The position numbers and the translations under genes are program-made. From Sabellastarte sp. h YS-2021 (lineage: Eukaryota > Annelida > Polychaeta > Sabellida > Sabellidae): DNA of 64,000 nt. The notes under the pieces were generated by a model, which did not search any database, had not been told where the DNA came from, and saw only the letters and a list, made by a program, of their open reading frames with translations. Positions 42,327 to 49,489 of the stretch are shown one piece after another. Location: NCBI GenBank assembly GCA_964017235.1, contig OZ024931.1, positions 100,768,221 through 100,832,220 of the forward strand, in the 5' to 3' direction. The number at the start of each line of letters is the position of its first letter. The stretch's first letter is position 1.

Positions 42327-44348
42327 ATGTCGTCTCCTGGACAGAAACGAGGTTCTTGCGGGCACGTTATGGCCCTTTTCGACAACCATAAGAAATGCGC
42401 GCGTTGTCGTGACAAGGGGGTGGGAGACGACCCGTGTGTGAAGAAGTTGGATTGTAGTATCTGTAAGGCGTTTACGCCTGCTCAGATCCACCAGTTAGCA
42501 ACCCCCACCTACAAGGAACGGAAAGAACGCTCTAGCCAGAAGAAATCTGAAGAATTAACAAGTACGTCTTCCAAGCTTGTTGATCCATCTGAGGTTTCAC
42601 TGCTGGGCCCTGTCAATTCAGGGACGCAGTCTCCTGTTGATTCTACACCCAAGCAGAAGAAGAAGCGTTCTGATGGTTCCCCAAGGTCTAGTAAACGGAA
42701 GCACAGCAGTAAGCCTACTTCAGACGACCTCAAGTCCCTTGATGACAAGTGGAGTGAGAGATTTTCCCGTCTGGAAGCAATGCTGATTAACCAGTCATTT
42801 GCTGTCCCTGTGAGACCGGTGAATTCTGCTTCTGTGGTGCCTAGAGAACACCCCTTCTTTGATCCGGGTGCTTCTACAAGTGTTATGTTTTCTGAGGGCA
42901 CTAGTGACGTTGCTACACAGTTGACGGCTACCCAACCTCCGCTGGGGGTTCCCGGTACACAAGCTGTGAAGGAAGGGAATGAGAGTGCTACCCACCCTGT
43001 TCAGGGCCCCGGTACCTCTGAGACTGTTGCCACCCAACCTTTACTGGTTCCCGGTGCAGGGACTGCCACCCAGCCTCCACAGGCTCCCGGTGCGGGTCCT
43101 GAGGTTCTGCCTTCCGGTTATGAAACTACGCTGTCTAACCAGTCGCCTCCCATTGGCCAGAATTCTGAGGTTGCTAGGGAATCTGACAGTGAGGCTGAGG
43201 TGGATGCGGAACCGGCTTCACCGGCTAGTGTTCACTACCAGGGTGATGTACCGGAAACTAACACTGACCAGGATCTATCTGAAGATGCCAATTACCGGGA
43301 AACCTTGAGAGGGGTGAGGAGTTTCATGGGCTGGCATCAAATCCCGGATTATGACACCTCAGCTGCATCTATGGATGACAATCCCTTTGCCGGTTCTAGA
43401 GTGAAGACTACCGGTAAAGTCTCAGTAAAATTGCCGGTGGATGAATGGCTTTGTAAAAAGCTGGAGAAACTAAATATAACTATTGCTGAAGGTTATCCTT
43501 CCAGGAATACAGAAACCAGTGGTCTGCTGCGTGACCAATTTGTCAGGACACCCCGTACTTCAAAGTGGTACGACATGCAAGCTGTTAAGAAGGATGCGTC
43601 TACCCAGGCTGTTCGTGACTGGTCTCCGGAACCGGCAAAGCTTAACAGTATGTTTTCTAGAGTTGCAAGGCGCAGTTTACCTTCTGCTCCAGCTTCCAGG
43701 ACCTTCAGCCAGGACACCCTTAGAAGGTGGGAGAGGTCCTTCAGAGAACAATCAGTGATGTGTAATCACGCTGCTGGCCTCTCTAGATGCCTCACCAAAG
43801 TACAGGACTCCATGGTCACCCAGTTAAAGTCCCTCAGGTTCGATTCCTCAAAGGGCAAAAGTGCTGAGAAACAACAACAAGCTGTTGAAGAACTGGAATA
43901 TCTGGTTACGTTTAACCGGTCAATTTCACAGGCTATGCACCATACCATGCAGGATTTATCAGAGGGAGTCTTTATCAGCATGGCTAATCTCACCCTGGCC
44001 CGTCGGGACAGTTTAGAGTTCATAAGGGGTGGGATTAAACCGGACACCTTGTCTGCCTTACGTACGTCTCCAGTTCACCAACTATCACTCTTCCCGGACA
44101 GCTTACTGGTCAAAGCTGAAGAGGAAATCTTACGTAGTGAAGAGAGGCGTTCTGCTGGTACCACACCAAGGAAACCTGGACGTTTTCATCCATACATCTC
44201 CTCCAATCGAACCCCTCACCAGCCGGACCGGAAGCCCACTACTCCGGCATGGAAGCAGATTAGAGACCGGCAAACTGCTCAGAAAGGGGGTGGTAAAGCC
44301 TCAAACTTCAGCCAGAAGCCGGCCAGGGGATTTAAAAAGCATAAATGA
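42327..44348 (+). CDS. DIRS D Gag-like protein (673 aa, intact)
   Basis: The ATG at 42327 matches the start in B and C; a TTG upstream at 42204 is in frame but unlikely in an animal mRNA. The protein has the N-terminal C/H cluster (SCGHVMALFDNH, CARCRDKG, CSICKAF). Next come Ser/Lys-rich and Pro/Gly/Thr-rich segments (ATQP, VPGAG repeats), the conserved NYRETLRGVRSFMGW and DEWLCKKLEKLN blocks, a helical region, and a basic tail KPARGFKKHK. It is nearly colinear with copy C. It is probably the structural nucleic-acid-binding protein. The TGA at 44346 is followed by CAA-TCA and an open in-frame extension. Confidence 0.92.
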   Translation: MSSPGQKRGSCGHVMALFDNHKKCARCRDKGVGDDPCVKKLDCSICKAFTPAQIHQLATPTYKERKERSSQKKSEELTSTSSKLVDPSEVSLLGPVNSGTQSPVDSTPKQKKKRSDGSPRSSKRKHSSKPTSDDLKSLDDKWSERFSRLEAMLINQSFAVPVRPVNSASVVPREHPFFDPGASTSVMFSEGTSDVATQLTATQPPLGVPGTQAVKEGNESATHPVQGPGTSETVATQPLLVPGAGTATQPPQAPGAGPEVLPSGYETTLSNQSPPIGQNSEVARESDSEAEVDAEPASPASVHYQGDVPETNTDQDLSEDANYRETLRGVRSFMGWHQIPDYDTSAASMDDNPFAGSRVKTTGKVSVKLPVDEWLCKKLEKLNITIAEGYPSRNTETSGLLRDQFVRTPRTSKWYDMQAVKKDASTQAVRDWSPEPAKLNSMFSRVARRSLPSAPASRTFSQDTLRRWERSFREQSVMCNHAAGLSRCLTKVQDSMVTQLKSLRFDSSKGKSAEKQQQAVEELEYLVTFNRSISQAMHHTMQDLSEGVFISMANLTLARRDSLEFIRGGIKPDTLSALRTSPVHQLSLFPDSLLVKAEEEILRSEERRSAGTTPRKPGRFHPYISSNRTPHQPDRKPTTPAWKQIRDRQTAQKGGGKASNFSQKPARGFKKHK

Positions 44349-44354
44349 CAATCA
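44346..44354 (+). promoter_or_regulatory. Candidate leaky-stop context, DIRS D (TGA-CAA-TCA)
   Basis: This is the only stop in the frame from 42204 to 47589. CAA-TCA fits CAR-YYA, the downstream context of well-studied leaky stops. If it is read through, Gag would be joined to the cysteine-rich and recombinase sequence. Confidence 0.6.
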
Positions 44355-44667
44355 CTGTTTTGCAAATGTGGTCGGATTGGTGAACTCTGTAAATGTATCC
44401 GACAAGATGGAGGGCTTGAACCCACCACCACCAGTGACAAACAAGAGCGAGACTGTGTTTCCACATGTAAACTCTTTTGTTGCAAGTGTTCCTTTTGCCA
44501 GCGGGTCACCGCAAAAGAAAGGTGTAAATCCCGTTTATTGTCAATCTATCAGAGAAATAAACCATGTGAAAGATGTTTCCTGTGTAGATCACTTGAGTTT
44601 TGTAAAAATTGTCACAAATGTCCCAACTGTTGTCACAAATCTTCCTGTAGGGGCAAGACTTCAGCAG
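44349..44667 (+). CDS. Cysteine-rich post-gag frame, DIRS D
   Basis: About 106 codons in the gag frame start right after its stop. Landmarks are LFCKCGR, LCKC, FCCKCSFC, CERCFLC, CHKCPNCC and SSCRGKTS. The cysteines line up with B and C, whereas the overlapping pol frame is less well conserved in the same stretch, which argues that this frame is the constrained one. There is no ATG. Several C-x2-C pairs suggest zinc binding. It is continuous with the open frame that leads to the recombinase. Confidence 0.62.
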
Positions 44668-46677
44668 TTTTGGGAGAAGTGGGAAACTCTGGGTGCGAGT
44701 CCAAAAGTTATCAGAATACTGAGAGAGGGCTACACCCTTCCCTTCCGGCTCAGACCCAACCTAACCAGGTCACCAATGGTCATCAGCAAATATGTAAACC
44801 CCCAAAGACAGTCCCTCCTTTTGGAGGCACTGACTCAGCTAACAAACAAGAATGCAGTAGAACCGGTAACAAATCAGACCTCCCTAGGGTTTTACAACCG
44901 GCTATTTTTGGTTCCCAAACCCAACAACCGGTGGAGACCTATCTTGGACCTGAGCACTTTGAACACCTTTTTAAACACAGAGTTGTTCAAGATGGAGACC
45001 CCAGAGACAATAAGAACCTCCCTACAGGCAGGGGAGTGGGTCACATCCATAGATTTCAAAGACGCTTACTTCCACATACCAATTCACAGTCAGTCAAGGA
45101 AGTACATGCGTTTTCACATTCAGGGCCAATCCTACCAGTTCAAGGCCCTGCCCTTTGGTCTTTCCACAGCACCCATGGAGTTCACAGTGGTGGCCAAAGA
45201 GGTCAAGCTCATGGCCTTACGACAGGGTATAAGAATCCACCAGTACCTAGACGACTGGCTGGTGAGGGCCTCTACCCTCCACACCTGTCTCCAGCATACT
45301 CAAACCCTAGTCACACTTTGTCAGGAACTAGGGTGGCTGGTGAACAAGGAAAAGTCAGAACTGGCACCCAAACAGGTCTTCAACTTCGTAGGTTACCAGT
45401 TCGACCTGAAAGAGGGCAAGGTCAGACCAACAGAAGAACGTTGGCAGGCCTTGACAGACAAGATCAGATCAATGATGTCGGATCCGGTTTGTCCGGTCCG
45501 GAAATTCATGTCCCTCATAGGTCTCCTCACAGCAACAGAAAAACAAGTCCACTTAGGGCGACTCCACATGAGACCCATACAGTGGCACTTAAAAAACAAT
45601 TGGAGGGTCCCAGAGTCACTGGAAAAGGTGATACCGGTCCCCAAGTCCCTCCACCCTCATCTAAGGTGGTGGCTGGAGGAAAGCAATGTGCTACTAGGTC
45701 AACCATTACACCCTCTAAAACATGCTCTGCAGATCTTTACAGACGCATCAAACGAAGGGTGGGGCGCTCACTTGGACGACCATACTGCAAGGGGAACCTG
45801 GTCCCTTCCAGAAAGCAAGTTGCACATAAACCACTTAGAACTAAAAGCAGTTTTTCTAGCTCTAAAGGAGTTTCGAACCCTGGTCTGCAACAAGACTGTG
45901 TTGATAGCTACAGACAACACAACAGTGGTTGCCTATATCAACAAAGAAGGGGGGATGAAGTCGGGGTCACTGTGTGCCCTACTGTGGAGAATCCTGTCCT
46001 GGTGCACCAGACAGCAGGTAACCCTCAGGGCACGTCACATCCCCGGCCGGCTGAACGTGATAGCAGACAAGCTATCCAGACTTGGCCAGACCATTCAAAC
46101 AGAGTGGTCACTTCATCCAGCAGTATTCCAAGCTGTATGCGCAAGGTGGCACCAGCCAAAAGTGGACCTGTTTGCCACCAGGTTCAACAACAAACTACCT
46201 CAGTTTGTGTCACCGGTGCCAGACCCCCAGGCTTGGGCAGTGGATGCACTCAGTCTCTCCTGGGAGTACCTGGACCCATACGCCTTTCCACCGGCAGCCA
46301 TCTTGGGCAAAGTGGTGGAGAAGCTCCAGGACTACCCCTGCAACAGAATAATCCTGATTGCCCCAGGGTGGCCCAACATGCCCTGGTTTTGGGACCTGGT
46401 AGCAATGTCAAGCCAGATCCCACTCTGTCTGCCCAGCATACCCAACCTTGTGTCTCAGCCATTCAACCAGGTCCTTCACAGGAACCTGTCGAATCTGAAC
46501 CTACATGCCTGGCTCCTAGAGCCTCAGCAATCAAGGAGCAAGGCTTCTCTGAGGCAGTGGCAGCACAAATTGAGGCTCCTCAAAGAAGATCAACCAGATC
46601 TGTCTATGAGGCAAAGTGGACCATTTTTACAAAGTGGTGCCTCAGTAATCAGGTGGACTTCAGGGCACCACCTCTGA
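44407..46677 (+). CDS. DIRS D reverse transcriptase / RNase H / methyltransferase-like polyprotein (756 aa)
   Basis: This copies element RNA into DNA. The first ATG in this +1 frame is at 44407 (MEGLNPPPP), 58 bp past the gag stop; the open frame reaches back to 44029 through a GTG only. RT begins near NLPVGARLQQFW, with LFLVPKPNNRWRPILDL at residue ~166, VTSIDFKDAYFHIP, LPFGLSTAPMEFT and the catalytic YLDDW at ~280. RNase H follows with Asp445 (IFTDAS), the Glu of LELKAV, ATDNTT and Asp554 (NVIADK). A DIRS-type Dam-methyltransferase-like block runs from VDLFATRF (~586) through APGWPNMPW (~652). No lesion is seen. The 3' end overlaps the recombinase. How a second frame is translated is unknown. 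Confidence 0.93.
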   Translation: MEGLNPPPPVTNKSETVFPHVNSFVASVPFASGSPQKKGVNPVYCQSIREINHVKDVSCVDHLSFVKIVTNVPTVVTNLPVGARLQQFWEKWETLGASPKVIRILREGYTLPFRLRPNLTRSPMVISKYVNPQRQSLLLEALTQLTNKNAVEPVTNQTSLGFYNRLFLVPKPNNRWRPILDLSTLNTFLNTELFKMETPETIRTSLQAGEWVTSIDFKDAYFHIPIHSQSRKYMRFHIQGQSYQFKALPFGLSTAPMEFTVVAKEVKLMALRQGIRIHQYLDDWLVRASTLHTCLQHTQTLVTLCQELGWLVNKEKSELAPKQVFNFVGYQFDLKEGKVRPTEERWQALTDKIRSMMSDPVCPVRKFMSLIGLLTATEKQVHLGRLHMRPIQWHLKNNWRVPESLEKVIPVPKSLHPHLRWWLEESNVLLGQPLHPLKHALQIFTDASNEGWGAHLDDHTARGTWSLPESKLHINHLELKAVFLALKEFRTLVCNKTVLIATDNTTVVAYINKEGGMKSGSLCALLWRILSWCTRQQVTLRARHIPGRLNVIADKLSRLGQTIQTEWSLHPAVFQAVCARWHQPKVDLFATRFNNKLPQFVSPVPDPQAWAVDALSLSWEYLDPYAFPPAAILGKVVEKLQDYPCNRIILIAPGWPNMPWFWDLVAMSSQIPLCLPSIPNLVSQPFNQVLHRNLSNLNLHAWLLEPQQSRSKASLRQWQHKLRLLKEDQPDLSMRQSGPFLQSGASVIRWTSGHHL
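44668..46500 (+). other. Long open frame overlapping pol, linking Cys-rich segment to recombinase (DIRS D)
   Basis: The gag frame has no stop for over 1.8 kb here, although the pol protein is encoded in the other frame. The predicted peptide is Pro/Gln/Ser/Thr-rich and lacks known domains. It contains a single ATG (46137). Recognisable, partly open versions occur in B (from 26667) and C. Extensive overlap of the RT and recombinase frames is known for DIRS1-type elements. Whether this stretch is translated, spliced out, or merely stop-poor is undecided. Confidence 0.45.
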
Positions 46678-47591
46678 AGGCCATTGCTGACTTCCTCCTG
46701 CACTTGTTTCAGGACAAGAAGTTACAACCAGGCACTATTGATGGCTACAGATCCGCCATTGCTGACAAACTGGGCAATTCCACCATTAATGTCAGCAAAG
46801 ATGAGAATCTCACTCGTCTCCTGGATAGTTTCCATAGAGACAGACCTAAGGGCAGGAGGGGCATCCCCTCCTGGAACCTTTCACTGGTTTTACATCAGCT
46901 CACAAAGGCTCCTTTTGAACCCCTGAAAGAGTCCTCCTTGAAACATTTAACTTTCAAGACTGTTTTCTTGCTGGCTTTGGGTTCAGGTAAACGCAGGAGT
47001 GAGATCCATGCTTGGTTACACAAGAACATCAGACACCAGTCAGACTGGTCTAAGGTGTCTTTGTATCCCTCACCTAGCTTCCTATCCAAGAACCAGCTGG
47101 CTAAGGAAGGTCCAGATAGTGTGGCACCAGTGGTCATCCCAGCCCTGGCACCTTCTCTGGATAGGTCACTCAAGGGTGACAGGTCCCTATGTCCAGTTAG
47201 AGCCCTGCGTTACTACTTGGACAGGACTGCAGACCTCAGGCAGAATAAGGAGTTAGTCTTTGTCTCCTTCAAGAAGGGTTTTGATAAAGACATCTCGCCT
47301 GCCACCATCTCCTCATGGATCAAACAGACTGTGGTTCTGTGCTATGAGCTCTCTGACCAGGAGGCCCTCACCTTACATCAGGTTAAAGCCCATGATGTTA
47401 GGGCCTTTGCTGCTTCTAAGACTTTCCAATCAGGGATCTCCTTAGATCAGATCTTGTCAGCCTACCACTGGAAATCTCACAACACCTTCACCCAATTCTA
47501 TTTGAAGGATGTTGCCTGGGCTGACTCAGAGCTTTTCCACCTGGGACCTGTAGTGGCTGCCCAACAGGTGCACCACCAGGCCCACAAGTGA
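46501..47591 (+). CDS. DIRS D tyrosine recombinase (~363 aa domain, intact, no own ATG)
   Basis: It would insert the circular DNA copy by site-specific strand exchange, replacing the DDE integrase of LTR elements. The N-terminal part carries RSTRSVYEAKWTIFTKWC. The catalytic set is Arg in GKRRSEIHAW (about 46992), H-x-x-R in HDVRAFAAS (47391-47402), H-W in YHWKSHNTF (47466-47471) and the nucleophile Tyr in FTQFYLKDV (47499-47501). The residue before H-W is Tyr here and Cys in the other copies. The frame is that of gag. There is no methionine codon anywhere in the domain, so initiation must be elsewhere. It overlaps pol by ~177 bp. Confidence 0.93.
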
Positions 47592-47798
47592 GGGGAAATT
47601 GTATATATGTAAATATGTACATATTGTAAATATGTTAGATATGTACATAATGTAAATATGTTGAATGTACATATATGTTCAAAAAAAAAAAAAAAACAAA
47701 AAAAAAAAACTGTGACTTGCTTCCTTTGGGAAGTTTATTTCTTCTGGGACTGAACTCAGCCCCTCTCTCTCTCTATCTTTCCAATTCAGACCAAAGCT

Positions 47799-47822
47799 GA
47801 AAGGAAAGAAAAAAGGGGGGGG
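47799..47822 (+). other. Polypurine tract of DIRS D
   Basis: GAAAGGAAAGAAAAAA plus eight G is uninterrupted purine, ~160 bp upstream of the internal complementary region. It is followed by CAACGTCGGT and the CCGGTTAACCGG palindrome. It resembles plus-strand primer tracts of LTR retroelements. Such a role has not, to my knowledge, been assigned in DIRS elements. Confidence 0.55.
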
Positions 47823-47981
47823 CAACGTCGGTAGGCTCCCGGTTAACCGGTGAGTTAGTGCCGACCCTGACCTTTCAGGGTTCTCTGACCCTAGGTCAAA
47901 TGGGCCTGTTGAAATTTGTTGTTATGAGTTCACATAAGTCCCTAGCTGCTTACCCGCCTACCAAGCGGTAGTTATTCAGCA

Positions 47982-48073
47982 ATTGTCCATTGGATAGGAT
48001 GTATTAACGCAATAAAATTGCAAATTTAATAAGTAAATTAAATTTTTATAAGTTAATACCCTATCCAATGGAC
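47982..48073 (+). repeat. Internal complementary region of DIRS D
   Basis: The complement of the left outer end (through TATTAACGCAAT) meets the complement of the right outer end at AAA (48014-48016). It preserves the left-end sequence that this copy itself has lost. Confidence 0.92.
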
Positions 48074-48134
48074 AGGCAAGGCCCACCCAACCGGCCCCGC
48101 TATCAGCTTACTAGGGGTCTTACTAGGATTAGAC

Positions 48135-48349
48135 ACGAAAAAGATGCTATGACGTCAATAGGTAAACAGGAAATGAAGTACGATGCGCCACCTGGCGAAT
48201 GCACACTCTGTGACCGGTCCTGCCGGTAGTATATACAGGACGTCTTTTTCTGGCGTTTGGCGGGACCGGTCGCGCCGACCGGTAAAGCAATTGTCCATTG
48301 GATAGGGTATTAACTTATAAAAATTTAATTTACTTATTAAATTTGCAAT
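48135..48349 (+). repeat. Right inverted terminal repeat of DIRS D
   Basis: The reverse complement matches the surviving inner left ITR (42142-42197), including the word CAATAGGTAAACAGG, which is specific to this copy. Confidence 0.9.
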
Positions 48350-48480
48350 TCTGTTGAATTCTTGTTGAATTATAAATATGTAATGTTACAATGTAATAAT
48401 ATTCTCAATGACTGTTGGACTTTCTTGAAACCTTTTTTATATACATGCATTCTTCATTGCAAAGGTTTTGGCCACCTCTG

Positions 48481-48988
48481 GTATTTTTTAGGGATGGGTC
48501 GGTAGGTCCGGTATCTCGGTATCGAGAGCATTTTACTGAAATACCGTGACGAGATTTTAAAACCGCCACTTCGCTTGTCAACATATATAATTGAAGGAAG
48601 AGTTAAAATATTAGAAACATACCCAAAATCTGAAGAAATTATAAGCTTTTTTACCTATATTTTCGTCCATTTGCGGACTTTTATAGTGACGCATTGAGGA
48701 GAACTGCCATGTTTTGGTTACGACACTTTATAACCTAAATCTCGCTTGACAACACATAAAATGGAAGGAAAACTTAAAATATTGGGAACAAACAAGAAAT
48801 CTGACAAAATTATACAGGTTTCTCTCATATTTTGGCCATTTGGGGACTTTAATTGCAATGTCGTTAAGAGGAAACATCCATGTTTGATTGGGGTGTACTA
48901 AAATGCGGAGTCCCGGAATTGGTACGGTTTTGCATTGACGACCTCCCGATGTACACATTTTTGATACCGACCCATCCTTAGTATTTTT
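48481..48988. mobile_element. hAT-like MITE with 8 bp target duplication
   Basis: Terminal inverted repeats TAGGGATGGGTCGGTA (48489-48504) and TACCGACCCATCCTTA (48965-48980) match with one mismatch. The flanking octamers GTATTTTT (48481-48488 and 48981-48988) are identical. An 8 bp duplication with TAGGG-type ends points to the hAT superfamily. The 492 bp interior is non-coding and holds two diverged copies of a ~170 bp segment (CTCGCTTGACAACA-type starts at about 48571 and 48742). Confidence 0.9.
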
Positions 48989-49480
48989 ATTGTTTGAAAT
49001 CAACTTACATACTTTATATAGTGCAACTTTAGTTCAGTTAATGTTTGTCTCTTTCAACACTGTATATCCTGAGTAGTTATCTAAATGGAGTATTGATTGA
49101 TTGATAAAAAATGAAAATGTCTATGTGGTTAGAAAAGTTTCTGTTGTGGGTGAACATCCTACCCTGTCAGATTGTTGTGGGCAAAGTGTCTGTGGATAGA
49201 GTTTCCATTGGGCAAAGTTCTTGTGGGCAGAGTTCCTGGATTCACATCTGTCGTCTGGGGATACCATTTTGCTTGCAAAATAAAAATATTGTAGATTGAA
49301 TTACTTAAGTTCTTATATAAGTGGTTGATTATGTTTTCCCTCAAGATTATATCACACAGAAGGGGTCCCATGGAAAATACCCAGTCAAAACATGTTGCGT
49401 GAGTGATGACCTGTCTGGGGATATGTTGGCGCCGAGTTGGCCCAATCTGGTTCTTTTATGAATTTTTAAAAGAATTTTTA
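48989..49480. other. No gene seen; interspersed repeat end
   Basis: GGGCAAAG words at 49176-49230 echo 31890-31960. The segment GATGACCTGTCTGGGGATAT (about 49405) through GTTGGCGCCGAGTTGGCCCA repeats 12152-12192. Otherwise it is AT-rich without a recognisable gene. Confidence 0.5.
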
Positions 49481-49489
49481 ATGCATGAA

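Larger units (their letters stand above)
42142..48349 (+). mobile_element. DIRS-type retrotransposon, copy D (coding frames intact, left end truncated)
   Basis: Homology to copy C starts at CCAGGTGGCGCATCG (42142), which is 127 bp inside the C element, so the outer left ITR is lost. Everything else is present: the inner left ITR, gag, cysteine-rich frame, pol, recombinase, polypurine tract (47799-47822), internal complementary region (47982-48073) and right ITR to GCAAT at 48349. All three protein frames are open with catalytic motifs. It should not mobilise itself normally without a left end, but it is the best reference for this family here. Confidence 0.94.

Noticed and set aside
44029-44406. 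Pol of D starting at 44029
   Set aside because: The codon is GTG inside gag. The first ATG in the frame is 44407, conserved in copy C.
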